Origin: Krasilnikovozyma curviuscula
Lineage: Eukaryota; Basidiomycota; Tremellomycetes; Cystofilobasidiales; Mrakiaceae
Direction: 5' to 3'
Length of the DNA: 64,000 nt
Assembly (NCBI GenBank): GCA_014825775.1
Contig: MVAQ01000003.1
Span: 62,001-126,000, forward strand
Below, piece after piece: positions 43,416 through 55,103 of this stretch. The position numbers were made by a program, and so were the translations under genes. Within the stretch, counting starts at the first letter, position 1, and the number at the start of each line of letters is the position of its first letter. The notes below the pieces were generated by a model, which saw only the letters and a program-made list of their open reading frames with translations, did not search any database and was not told the origin of the DNA.

Positions 43416-46210
43416 TTAACGGAGCATCTCAGCTTCAGATCCACCACTCAATATAAAGTGACGGGCACTGCGTACCTCTGTTGCAGAAGTCATATCGTCA
43501 TTCAGAGCGACGCTCGCAAAGTCCTCTGTCTCAATCCTGTGAACAATATCAACCACATCTTCCGGCTTGGTGATCATTGAGAACAGACTTGTGCTTCGGT
43601 TGTTGTCCGGGCTGACATTGGCTGACCAGAGATATCTCCCCACCAATTGGAGTGACCAAGTCCTGAGATCTATCTCGCCGGAATGGAAGACAGATGACTC
43701 GAGCGAGAACGAAGCTTGTTTGAGGCTTGGATTGAGCGAGAGATGCGGTTGAGGTGATGAGGAATTGAAAAGTGGATGTTCAGATGAGGTTTTATATGGT
43801 GAACTATAAATTGAGCCGTGAGGCGGAAGGAGGTAAGAGAGGCCCCGGTCGCCAGAACGCTGCACCAGAGCACTGAGCACTTATCAAGGTAAAAAGAACG
43901 TTGGTTCAAAGGGAGCAAAGTGAGGTGTAATGCGGAGGTTAACTTACAACAATCACCACACTTCCCGTTGTCGTACTCGAACGCAATCTTCTTAAACAGG
44001 GTTGCAGCATCCAATTCAACCTCTTTTCCATCTTTAGCAGCCCACCAATCTAGTCCAAAGCACTTGCCCATGTGGATACTACACGGGTTAAGACTTGCTC
44101 CCAAAGGAGAAATGGGACCATCTAGAGAGGAACGTCCGTACGAATCTGGGTGAGGGAGCTCTTGACCAATAGATTTAAAAGCTGCATCGAGCATGGAAGG
44201 AGAAAGGGTACTCCGGTTTCGGGGAGAGATAATAACGTCCTGAACTATGATTGAGGGTCGGCCAAAGAGTTTCTGAAAGATGTTGGGAGGGCCCGCGACC
44301 TGTTTGAGGCGCTACAAGTTGGAAGTAGAGGTAAGCAAACCATGCACTACGAATCTTACGAATTTGTTACTCACTTCTTCCTCTTGAACAATTCCAAATA
44401 AATGTTTCAGCTCTTTCCTTTGCTTTCGTCCCCACTTTCCTTCAACGCCGCCCATCTTGGCAACTATCCAAACCCATAACATTGCTTCCCTGAGCATAGC
44501 AGAAATTTTAGTGTTTCTGAATGCAGGGATTGAGCGGGCTGGTACTTACCTGCTCCTCTCAATCAAAAGCTGCTCACTTAACCAGATCAAGTGAAAATCT
44601 CCCGGTGCATGATTGTCCTCTCTGAATCGACGCTTCGAAGATCTAGCAATCTGAGGCCCAAACATCAACTGAGCTTCTTGGAACATTGGCTTCGACAATA
44701 CTTTCATCCAGTGTTCATGATTCGGTCGACGTCGTATCCTGAATCGTTTCCCTAGATTTAAACGACGGATGAATACGAGAGCAACACTTGCTTCGAACAA
44801 TTGTGAGATTGGCTGCTAACCCAGTATCCAATTACTTCTCTCAAGGGCCGCTCCTTCATGATTGCATGAGTAAGCCGAGAACGCAGAAACTGCAATTGTC
44901 CAACCAAACGGTTTCGTCAAGGGCATCACAGGACCATAAAACGGGGAGACGAAGTCGCTGGTGGTATGTTTTCTTACCAGGAAGAAGTCGTCGTTCAGGT
45001 ACACAAATGTTGGCCCTAGCCCTGGAATATTAGCTAAATTCGATTCGATTGAGAAACTGTTGAAAGTTGGAAGTGCTGCTGAGATGAACTCTTCGTTCTT
45101 AGGTGTTTCGGTACAAGTAGCGCATTTAAAGATTTCAGAGTGATGAGCGACGTGGATTTGAGGAGATGGGGAGTGCTGGGTTTGTGGGAGTGAGAGCCAA
45201 AAGGGTTTCTGACCTAGTCGTGAGGAAGGATCTTCATACCCTCGCACTTGGAAGTCAGAGACCACAATATCTGTTTGTAAGGGCGCAGTGAGCTGAAATC
45301 CTCTCAGACAACGAGAATTAATGGACTAACGCCAAGGACCTGTAAAGTCTGGCTCCATAGCAGAGTATACGCTTCTCAAGCTATGCCTGAGTTCACCATG
45401 ATCTTAAGAATAAGCAGCCGTCAGCAAACATTCCAAAATAGCTCGTGCGACCGACGCTGAGTAGACGACTAACCTCGCCAATGCCTGGCCGGTGGAGCCT
45501 GAGCCCGCCCTATCTTCTCAAACTTCGAAGAATCTTTGAACTCTCTCCTCCACAGAGGGTCACTTCCGTTTACCCACGACCACACGAAATCCAGCTCGAC
45601 CTTTATCTGCTCGTCAGAATGTCCGCATGGTTCACCGAAAGCTAACCACGAGTCCAAGCAAGCTGGTGGAAGCAAGGGGACTGGTAAAAGATCAGGTAGT
45701 GGTGGTGATTCTGTGAGTTGGATACGATTATAGACCTCTGGATGGGAAAGCGGGTACTGAATCAGTTCTTCAGGACTGAGGAGACCACTCTGATAACGTC
45801 AGAAAGCTCAGTCAACACCAGCTATGCAGGAAAGACGAAATTAAACGACGTACCAGATTCATTGTATGACTGATTGTCGGTTTATTTATCACTGGGGGTC
45901 TCAAAGCAGCCTGCTTCTCTCCCTCCTGGACCCAGAGAAATATGAAGACACATGGCACACAGAATAGGACGAAGGCCAGTACCAAACCGGCGTCACAATT
46001 CGAGTAAAGTCGAGAGCATATGCTGATCAGACGAGAGGGACGAAACTTCATCAACTCCCACACCACCAGCACATAAGCTTTTCGAAAGGCAAGAAGTGGC
46101 GGTCGAGGCGACAGAGGACACCCATGAGGACTAGGGAGCTTGTTTTGATTTTTTTTCGAAGGCTTTTTGGTGGAGCTCAAATAACCCTCAATATTCCGAG
46201 TACGATTCAA
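43416..46210 (-). CDS. XPT1: Stealth-family sugar-phosphate transferase, xylosylphosphotransferase (Xpt1)-like
   Basis: Eight exons: 46210-45854, 45789-45474, 45402-45331, 45270-44821, 44751-44550, 44489-44375, 44311-43948, 43879-43416; about 779 residues. A cytosolic tail and one membrane anchor (residues about 75-94, AGLVLAFVLFCVPCVFIFLW) give a type II Golgi layout. Stealth blocks: CR1 VELDFVWSWVNGSDP plus DHGELRHSLRS, CR2 with FVYLNDDFFLVRK, CR3 with NHEHWMKVLSKPMF and FREDNHAPGDFHL, and a CR4 with CGDC. The family includes human GNPTAB and bacterial capsule phosphotransferases; the cryptococcal member Xpt1 adds xylose phosphate to glycans. The assignment to Xpt1 is by family and probable lineage. 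Acceptor CTTGATAAG (43880) was preferred over the later GTGCAG, which breaks the frame. Confidence 0.78.
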
Positions 46211-46348
46211 GTTCTTGAGGGAGGCAGGATAATAAGCACTTTGGTTCTTACTGGAGCTATGCTTTCTCGATTGGCAAACAAATCATGACATCGACGATCG
46301 TAAAAAGTAAACAAGCAATACACTATACATACACCCATTGTTAAACAT

Positions 46349-48532
46349 TTAGATACTCTCAGCCTTGTACTCCTGGTGGTCGTATTCCCTCTCGCTCTTT
46401 TTGTTGTCAACGACCGGTACAGCGGCAAGCTTGGAGGCCATGAGGGCGGAAGTGTCATAGGTCGAGAACTGACGGGTTGGGACACCAATTTCAAACATAT
46501 AGTCAAGTTCTTCAAGTGATCGTCCGTTAGTCTCCGGAACTTGGAAGAAAGTCCACACGAGGGAGACGAAGGAGATGGACATCCAGAGGAACCCGATCTG
46601 CCCTCCGATTTTTGCTTGCTATTGGTGATGAACGATGAAAAGAAAGTTGAAGAGTCAGCAGACAGCTCCTGAATGGAAAAGGAAATTGCAGCTCGTACAA
46701 TGTAAGGCGTTATGAAACCAACGATGAGACCGACGGCGAAGCCAGCCCAAGCAGCAAGAGCCAAAGTCTTTTCACGAAGTGGGTTGGAAGAAATTTCAGA
46801 AGATAAAGTCCAGTTGATGGGAGACCAGGTGCAGGAGAAGAAGGCCACCCAGATGAAGATCGATGCAATCATAAGGTTGGCGAGAGCACCCTTTGGCGCA
46901 GGCTCCACAGTAGCAACAGCAGCCAAGACAGCCATACAAGCGGTCTGTACACCAGCACCGACCAAGAGAAGAGTTCTTCGACCAACTGAGAGATTTAATA
47001 TGGATTAAACGAAAGTTGAGACACAAAGAGAGTTAACGTCCACTCACACTTATCCGCGGTGTACATTCCACCCAAGGAACAAACAAACAACACCACGTAA
47101 AGCACAAGGATGATTACGTAAACGTTCTGAATTCCGATTTGTAAGAATAGAATGACCAAATAGTTGGAAAGGAAGGAGACACTGTCACCAGAAACAAAAG
47201 TCAGTTCACACTTTGAAGTGAACATGGCTCAAAATCCCTTACCCCTGACCCTGTTGCAATGACTGAACTCCCACTGCAATAAGAGTTCTTCTGAGATTTG
47301 GACCGCGGAAGAGTTCGAGCCAACTGGAGCCAGAGTGGAGTTGTCTCTGTTCATCATAGGCGGCTTTGATCTCCTGGATTTCTTCTTGGATCTGAGCATC
47401 GCTGTCATTACCCTTGACTCTGAGGGAACGCAGAGCAACAGCAGCTTCTTCAAATCTTCCTTTTCCGATCAACCAACGTGGGGATTCAGGGAGGAATGGG
47501 GTGCCGAGGAGGATGAAAGCTGGAACAATGAATTGGAGAACAATCGGGAGTAGCTGCGATGGTAGAGAGGAGTTAGTGATCGCCATCAAGACCCAAGTCC
47601 CTCAAAACGAAACTTACCCAGCATAGAGAGTCGGTTCTCAAAACGGTTCCGTAAACAGTTGCACCTGCAGTTACGTATCCGATGTTCTGAACGATGGTAT
47701 AGAAACCCATGAAGCTTCAGAATGACCAAAGAATAAGCCTCGATTTCTGATATTTATATAATCTCTGATGGGACTTACAAACCACGGATCTCAGCAGGGC
47801 TGGTCTCAGAGAGGTAGACTCCAACGCAGGAGGCGGCGATACCAACAGAGATGTTAAGGATGATTTTTCCGACGACCAAGTGCCAGTAGCCGTGTTCGAT
47901 GGTGGAAGTTGCTTGTAAGAGAGTTCCAAGGACGCCAACAACAGCCAGGGTCATAAAAGCCTTCTTCCTTCCGAAACGTTCGTTGAGCGATGGGGATATC
48001 ATACAGCCAATCATGATTCCGGCCTGAGAAGAGGACATCGTGAGCTCCAGCGCTCCAGTCAGGGACAGCAGACCAAACTTACAGTTCCTAGAGCAGTACC
48101 AGAAGACTGCTCAGAGGCAGTCAGAGTATGTCCACCAGTCGCAGTAACACCAGAACCATATTTTTCATTGAAGTATGGGGCACCTGGATCGAGAAAGACA
48201 TCAAGGTCAGACTTGGGCTTGCAAATTGTTTTGGATCGAAACACCCACCCAAAATCAGACCCCACCATCCATTGTCCTGCAGGAGAGAGAGGGGGGAAGG
48301 GAAAGGAAACTGTCAACAAGTTATAACAGGCTTGAAGGGGCTCCGGTTCCAACTCACATATCCGAAGGATAGTGACCCTAGAGACGCAAAGATAGCTACA
48401 AATGCGAGTCTAGCATTAACGTGCTATGAAGCAAACCAACGAGGAAGAGGAAGGTTGTGTCAGTAAAGTTTTTTGGGTCGAATGTTTACACGCGAGGGGC
48501 AAACTTACTCGGAAGACATTTGTCGAGGGCAT
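46349..48532 (-). CDS. MFS sugar porter
   Basis: Ten exons: 48532-48509, 48423-48358, 48276-48249, 48183-48083, 48023-47779, 47714-47618, 47553-47243, 47181-47048, 46985-46699, 46618-46349; about 520 residues, 12 helices. Sugar-porter marks: LNERFGRKK between helices 2 and 3, GVYLSETSPAEIRG after helix 4, PESPRWLIGKGR after helix 6, GRRTLLLVGAG, and VPETNGRSLEELDYMF after helix 12. The order and length fit the family. Hexose or alpha-glucoside import is likely; specificity cannot be read. The first exon is 24 nt and the third 28 nt. A TATATAAA lies 64 nt upstream of the start. Confidence 0.88.
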
Positions 48533-50263
48533 TTTTTTATTTTGAAACTTTTGTTGTTGATGGGAAAGAAGAAGAACTTGTTTGATTTCCGATTCTTTAT
48601 ATAGGGAGCAAGAATCAGACAGAGGTACCCGAGTATTTCCTTTGTAAGGTTTGTGCCGTCGACGCCCAACCCAAATTTCCCCGCGCCTGGTTCACTCTGG
48701 CCCCCCTGGAGTCTCCCAATGGGGCTCACTAGAGACTCTCTGACTGTACGATCCGGTTCGTTTCACCGACCACCGTGTCGAGCTGGCGCAAGAGACAGCG
48801 GTGTTTTGCATGAATTCTAGACCGTAAGAAATACCCCTTTTGGCAATTCTGACAGCACAGCGGCCGATCATCTGTTTACAATTGTTGCTGTCCCCAGCGT
48901 CCCCGCACAGAACCTTGGCTTCCTTTCCCCCTTTCCGCCGTTGTCGGTATCCAGAGACTTCCGGTCACTTCTCCCTGACGGTCGTTAGAGCTTCTTTAGG
49001 GACTGCAGAGCGCATTGCATTTTTGCATCCGCTCAAATCACCTTCGCCAGCCGGTTGTTTAATGGATAGTTGGAACGGGTACATGCCAGAAGGAGAATGC
49101 AATTTTCTCTTGACAAGGGGTTATCACGCTTCTTCAGAAGCTTTCCGGGACGCCTGGAGCTCCAATCTAGCGAAACTGAAACCTGGCGCATATCTTCACT
49201 GAGCTCGTCTCAAGTCGAAGCACAGACAAATCCTACTTCTTCCTTCAGCCTGGAACTTTTCAAGCCGGTCATCAAATTTGAGAGGACGCAGTTCGTAGCT
49301 TTGACTTGGCGAGCAAAGCTTCAACGGGATGTCAAAGAGCGAGGCTCTGTTTACGTGTCAACACAGGGCGGGCATGAAAGACCAAAGTAGGATTCTTCAG
49401 ATACAAAGATATTTTGGATGATACAGTCAATGTCAACAACACTGATACTGAAAAGAAATTCGTTCTGAGCTCTATAAATCGACAGAAAAGACAATAAGCT
49501 TAGGCGCATTGATATTGAAGCAATAAAGAGAAGTATGTGTGTGCGTTGCTCAAAACTCCAAACCCCCTCTCTTCAGCACTGTGATCCAAGGTGCCACCCA
49601 CTAAGGTCGCAGTAGATTGTCCGATGAGTGGAGGGTCTGGAATAGAGTTGGTGTGCGCGACACTGAGAGAGATAAGATCCTGCTGTCATTGAGTGAGCGA
49701 GGCTCTAATCGTGAGCGGATTGGCCGCGAATCAAGAGAAAGATGGGCAAGGTGGGACAAGTTATTCACAGTAGTGACAGAATTGTCGGGAGGAGCCTTCG
49801 TCATCGTCAGAAGCAGCACACGTCCAAAGCTCGAAAGTCATTTGCTGGACGCACTCTGCAGGCCACCCAGAAAAAAAAGTGGAAAGTTCAGCACCCGTCC
49901 TCTTCCATTCCATAGTACTCTAAATTCACTAATGTACAGATTGAAGAGCACTACAGAAAGTCACCGTGAGTAAAATAACAAAAGTTATCGAGGCGAACGA
50001 TGACGTCGACAAGCGACTCGAAAAATCCAGCTGCGTCCGGTTTGAAGATCCCAGGCTGGCAAGTAGAAATACTCCAAACCCACACTCACCCTTATCTCAC
50101 TTTCTCAACTGTATCTCTGCCAAGCTCATCTTCAGTGAAGAACACATAATGTCGCAATCCATCTTGGAAGGAATCGCTCTATTTTCAACCAGACTGAAAG
50201 GGCCAGTCAACGTGCGTCCGCCATACCTTCCTTCATCTCTCTTGTCCAATCTCTCCACCCAAA
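48533..50263. promoter_or_regulatory. 1.7-kb intergenic region upstream of the sugar porter
   Basis: Divergent region between the sugar porter (start 48532 minus) and the next gene (start 50264 plus). C-rich blocks such as GGCCCCCCTGG (about 48698-48709) lie about 170 nt upstream of the porter and could bind C2H2 repressors of the Mig1 type; this is speculative. No supported gene. Confidence 0.35.
48596..48603 (-). promoter_or_regulatory. TATA-like element upstream of the sugar porter
   Basis: TATATAAA on the minus strand, 64 nt upstream of the start codon at 48532. Confidence 0.45.
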
Positions 50264-51134
50264 ATGCCTCAATCATCCCTCTTTTACTATGGAATCATGC
50301 TAACGAGCTTCTCCCTTTTTTTCTTCCTCCGCCGTTGTCTGAAACAGGAATATACGCAGATTGCAGAACAGCACGCCTCACACGACCTCACGCCCAAAGA
50401 TAAGGAGAACCTGACTGCAGCAGCCAAGAAGATCGGAACCTATACCATGGTCGCTTGTGAGTTGCCATCTGCGTCCCACACATTTAGTGTGGCCCTGGAA
50501 CCTAATGCGTTTACCATCGTTCTTCTTTCAGCCGGTGTTGGGCTCGGACTAGCACTATATGGATCTATCAGAGGTCGACAACTTCGTTTCCAGATCTACA
50601 ACGCAGCGAAAAAAGCTGACCATCCCGTCGCGATGAAGTTCTCCGACGGGCACGAAGGTGGGTCCGCATCCCTTCTCCACTTCAGCTTGTTCTTCCACTG
50701 ACATAAGAAAAACTCCAACACTACTGCCAGTCCCATTCCCTGTGAACCCAGCGGAACTCCTCCGCCCCTCACCGCTAGGCTCCTTCCTCTCCACCTTCCT
50801 ATGGACGACAGCGAGTGTCTTCATCTTTGGTGAAGCGGGCCTACTGTTGGGGCTCAACGGCGCGCAGAAGACACTCGAAGCGGATGTCGAGAGCAGGGAC
50901 AGGATAGAGAGGGCGGTGCTGAGCGTCAAAGCGGATGTTCTTCGTAAGTTTGTGTTCTCTTTGGTCGGTTGCTAATTTAAATGGGAGTGCATCAACTGAC
51001 GGCAAAATCCGGGTCATGGATCTTTAGGTAAAGAGCTTAAAGATATGGAGGCCAAGTTGGGAAACAGTGGTGCTACTCAAGCAGCAGGTGATAAAGTACT
51101 CGGGTTCATCAAAGGAGACGGCGCTTTCGTGTGA
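50264..51134 (+). CDS. Unknown small membrane protein
   Basis: Four exons: 50264-50456, 50532-50657, 50731-50943, 51028-51134; about 212 residues. It opens MPQSSLFYYGIMLTSFSLFF, a hydrophobic segment, then charged TPKDKENLTAAAKKIGTY, a second hydrophobic segment SGVGLGLALYGSIRG, and a third SFLSTFLWTTASVFIFGEAG followed by an amphipathic Lys/Glu-rich coiled-coil C-terminus. The pattern of three membrane segments and a helical tail is reminiscent of organelle-shaping proteins, but I recognise no family. Splice sites are strong and every junction keeps frame, so the gene is probably real. Confidence 0.55.
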
Positions 51135-51411
51135 TGCTCTATCCAAAACAACTCTCCTCTAAACAGACGAAAAATCTCTCCCACCATATATCATACGTAG
51201 TATACGAATGAACTTCCGTCTCTTGGCAGCTCTCGCAAGATAGATAAAAAAGAATGTAGAATTGGATAACAAGGTGTCCTTTTTGCCACACTGAACTTGT
51301 AGCCACCAAAAGTTCGATCGAGTCCCTCTCCCTTTCGACGACGACGACGACTACGAATGAACCAGCTCTCAAAGGGTAAACTCTCAATCTAAGCACTAAA
51401 ATACTCTAGCA

Positions 51412-53289
51412 ATGTATACAACGTATCAACAACCTCCGACCTTTCGACAGCAACAGCAGCCATTCGCTTCAGTTTCGATGCACCAGCTCCAGGAAGCACC
51501 GACCCCACCCCCAGGGTCCTTTTTGAATGCCTTTTCAAGCAGTAACGACGTTCCTTACCAACAGCAAGGACTTGGGCAGCAGCAGGGGCAGGTAGAAGGG
51601 GAGGAACATGGTATTGGTGGGACCGCGGGCGACGGAGTCTTTGAGGTGAGTGGCCGATGCGTTTTGTATCTGCTAATCCGGTAATAAGAAGGAAGAAGAA
51701 AAAGGAGCAATCTAGAGACATATGGAGGGATGTCGATGGATTTCTTACTTCCGATGGGGGTACTTTTGCCCACAAACCAACTGCTGACGTCTGTATCCCC
51801 CTCGTTCATACAGTTTACTAAACGTAAACGCTGGCAGCACCTCCTCATCTCCGAACTTGCAGGCACTGTGATCCTCGCGCTCCTGCCCTTATCCAATGGC
51901 GGATGCAAAGTAATCGGCTCCTCTAACGCAATCAAGGACTTCTTAGGCTACAGTATCGGCGAGGTTGAGGGCAAGCCGCTAAGTGACCTTGTGCACGAGG
52001 GCGATTTTGGGTTCTTGATCAATGGGATTCACAACAGTATTGGGAGGAGGGATGAGTTGAATGGGTATTACAGGTATGGCTTCTCGCTTTTCCCTGGTTT
52101 TCAAAGAAAGCTGTCCTTTTAACGACTTGCTCTTGCTTGCTATCTTTTCTTTTGTCTCTTCCGACATTGGTTCTTGATCACTCCACCCATCTTTGAACAA
52201 GATTTCGACTAAAAAATAACTACAACCGGCCATTCGTCTTGCTCGAAGTTCGAGGTCAAGGCTACTGGGATGATACCGAGCCTGCCATCCCGATCCCTTC
52301 ATCTTCATCATCATCTTCCTCAGCTCTACAGAGGCCAAAACTAGCGACCAAGCTGTCGAGCTCGAACTTAACGACCAATGCTAACATCAACGTCGCCCTT
52401 GACGAATGTAGGTGTTTCTTACTCACTGCCAGAAGATACCCTTCTAAGAGCATCAGGATGCTAAATGGGTGGGTCGAGGAACAATTTGATAATGTCAAGA
52501 AGCTCGATCGACTGCAGGTGAGTTGGTTTTTGGTCATTTACTTTTCATTCCAGAGTGGTCGAGCGTCACGCCGTCCTTTTAAGCTCGCAAACTCTATCAA
52601 GTTCTGACCTCAGCCCACCGCCCTTTTCTTTCATCTTCTCATCAAAACTAGGATCTGGGCGAAGACAGCGATATGCCGACATATGCGCTCTCGGCGACTA
52701 ACGACGAGCTAAACCGCCGCAGGTCGCAGTACACGACTCCGGGCATCCCATCCTTCCCCTACCCACCAGCTTCCTCTGAGCCCCAGCATCAGCAGTCGTA
52801 TACGAGCCGAGCGAACTCACCTGCGTTCTCCGATCCTCCGAGCGTTGAGTCGGACGACGAAGGAGGGCATACGGCAGACGAGAGCTACGGCCCTTCTTCT
52901 CTGTCCAAGAAAACGGCGACGATATTCAAAGGGCCACCACAAGGGAGCAGTAGTAAAGCGGCGAAGAAGAGAAAAGGGGTTGAGGGCAACTACGTTTGTG
53001 TAACGTGTGGACGAACAGACTCGCCGGAATGGAGAAAAGTATGTTCTCACTCCCTCTCCTCTCTTTTTCTCCTCTTCCTACAAGTTTCTGACGCATTTTA
53101 TAGGGTCCAATGGGACCCAAGACACTCTGTAACGCCTGTGGACTCCGGTATTCGAAGAAGATGAAAGATAACGCCGAGGCGGCGGGTCTGCCCATCCCTG
53201 ACCGAAAGGGCAGTGGGGCGAAGAAGAAAGCTGCTGCTGCTTCTGAATTACAGCAGCAGCAGATGCCTCCTCCCGGTGATGATTATTAA
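51412..53289 (+). CDS. WC2: White-collar-2 type GATA transcription factor (PAS + GATA finger)
   Basis: Five exons: 51412-51645, 51814-52073, 52202-52517, 52652-53038, 53104-53289; about 460 residues. A Gln-rich N-terminus (QQPPTFRQQQQPFASVSMHQ) leads to a PAS domain with KVIGSSNAIKDFLGYSIGE and LSDLVHEGDFGFL, then a strand region NRPFVLLEVRGQGYW and CRCFLLTARR, a Ser-rich linker, a basic AAKKRKG and a GATA finger with Cys386-X2-Cys389-X18-Cys408-X2-Cys411 (CVTCGRTDSPEWRK...TLCNACG). WC-2 pairs with the blue-light receptor WC-1 and drives light responses; in Cryptococcus the pair represses mating in light. The finger is split by an intron between Lys399 and Gly400. A flavin-binding cysteine motif is absent, as expected for WC-2. 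Confidence 0.9.
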
Positions 53290-53596
53290 CGTTGAGCTTC
53301 ATGTGCCTCTATTTTTATTGCAGCTCTGGTTTCCATAGCTATATTGACAATAATTTTCTTTCCTGTTGTTTCCATGTTTTTGTATTCTTACTTCTCCGAC
53401 TCGATGTATCCATGTGTCCGATGTGTAACGTTCTGTGCCCAAAAAGTCGCAAAGCCCAAATCGTCCATTTCGCTCCCTCGCTTCGTCTTGCGTCACCGAT
53501 CCCAAATGCAACGTTTTCGTCGAACCAGCATCCTCTCGTATTCTCTTCATCGCTACATTTTCTCTCTGTTGGCTCCCCTTTCTGCTCACCATAACT
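53290..53596. other. Short intergenic region between WC2 and a solitary ABC ATPase gene
   Basis: 307 nt between two plus-strand genes; 3' UTR of one and promoter of the other. Nothing else seen. Confidence 0.35.
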
Positions 53597-54693
53597 ATGC
53601 CTGCTCCTCTGTTCGAAGTCAAGGACCTGAGTGAGTCCCTCCTCTTTCTCCTCCTCTTTCTACTGCACTCCTCACGCGCCACTACCTTTCTTCACGGCGA
53701 ATATTATAGGGCTTCAAACGGATCCCAAGGATGAGTCAAGCACGCTGTTCAAAGAACTTTCGTTCAAGGTTGAAGCTGGAGATATTGTTATCATCAGAGG
53801 ACGCTCGGGAGGAGGGTAAGTTCCTCAATGAAAACACTTTCGCTACCGACAGCTCAATTTTTTATCTTTCGTCTCCCTGTGCTATAATGCTGGCATAAAG
53901 AAAGTCAACTCTACTCAAAGCTCTCGCATTGCTGATCCCTGCGCTCAACGGGGGTGCTATCCTACTCCACGGTAACTCTCCAAAGCCCTCCGAAGTGCCT
54001 TCGTACCGCACCAAAGTCACATATGTACCCCAACGCCCGTCCTTACTACCGGGAACACCGCAGGACCTCATCACAAAGATCACAACCTTCGCATCTCGCC
54101 AGCGTCAGCCGACTTTCGTGCAGAAACTGCTCGGACGGAAAGTCGAGCTGACAGAGGACGAGGAGGACGGGGACGTGTTGGACCCGCATGAGATTGCGAA
54201 GGAGTGGGGTATTCCAGAGGAGCTTTGGTATAAGGAATGGTCCCAGTTGTCGGGCGGTGAAGGTCAGAGGATAGCGCTCGCTATTTCGTTGGGTCGTGGT
54301 GGAGGATTGGGGAAAGGTGGTGAGATCATCTTGCTTGACGGTGAGTTTCTAGGTTTATTCAAATTCATTCATACAGATACGGTGTCTGACATCGAGTGGT
54401 CGTTGTAGAGCCAACGAGTGCTCTTGATCCTCAATCTGCTGAAAAGGTCGAACGCACCCTCGTTAGTATGCTCCCCAAATGCGAAGCGAATCCAGATGGA
54501 CAAGGTAGTGCCAACGGTCCTGGTCCAAAAGCGTTGGTGAGCCTCATTCTTGTGTTATATTGACGTTGCTATTTTCATTAACAGATATTATCAATGTGCT
54601 CAAAAGGTACTCATCACACACTCTGGAGAGCAGGCCGATCGTCTCGGTGAAAAAGGTGGACGACTTATCAACCTGGATGACCTCCCTCGATAA
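53597..54693 (+). CDS. Solitary ABC ATPase subunit (single nucleotide-binding domain, YbbL/STAR1-like)
   Basis: Five exons: 53597-53630, 53710-53815, 53901-54340, 54409-54536, 54607-54693; about 264 residues, one NBD and no membrane helices. Walker A is RSGGGKST, split by an intron; Q-loop in VTYVPQRPSLLPGTP; signature WSQLSGGEGQRIALA; Walker B IILLDEPTSALDP; switch His in VLITHSGEQA. Fungal ABC proteins with transport roles normally carry their own membrane domain; free-standing NBDs of this build resemble the bacterial YbbL/FetA and plant STAR1 ATPases, which pair with a separate permease (YbbM/STAR2). No permease partner is in this window. Partner and function are inference. Confidence 0.8.
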
Positions 54694-55103
54694 CCACAAC
54701 AAAAAAAGGTTGTGAGGTGTTTCTTAGCAATTTCTTACAAACTTGTCGGTACTGCTACGAGGAAGTCTGATATATGGTTTGGTCATTAACGAATTGGAAA
54801 TTGAAGAAGATGCGAGCTGGTACAAGAATACAAAAGAGGGGTAAGGTAGTAATTAGAACATCTAGGAAACAATGTGGTATTTGAAGATGATCTGATGCTT
54901 CAAGAGGTATGCAAGGGTAAAGATTGGCTGATTGTGCAGGGGCATCAGAAGCCGCCGTAGTTTGTCGTGGGGTAGTTCGAAATGGGGGGGCTGAGGAATG
55001 TTGGTGGTAAAGAGTTTAAGTGATGTTGCAAGTTTGGCGTCGAAGTGTTCCGTTGGGTGAGGTTGAGCACTATAGGCCAAACAATAACAATGGAGCTTGG
55101 CGT
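54694..55103. other. Convergent 3' region
   Basis: 410 nt between the stops of the ABC ATPase gene and the Mei2-like gene. A minus-strand frame at 54862-55110 overlaps the last Mei2-like codons in another frame and is not supported as a gene. Confidence 0.35.
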
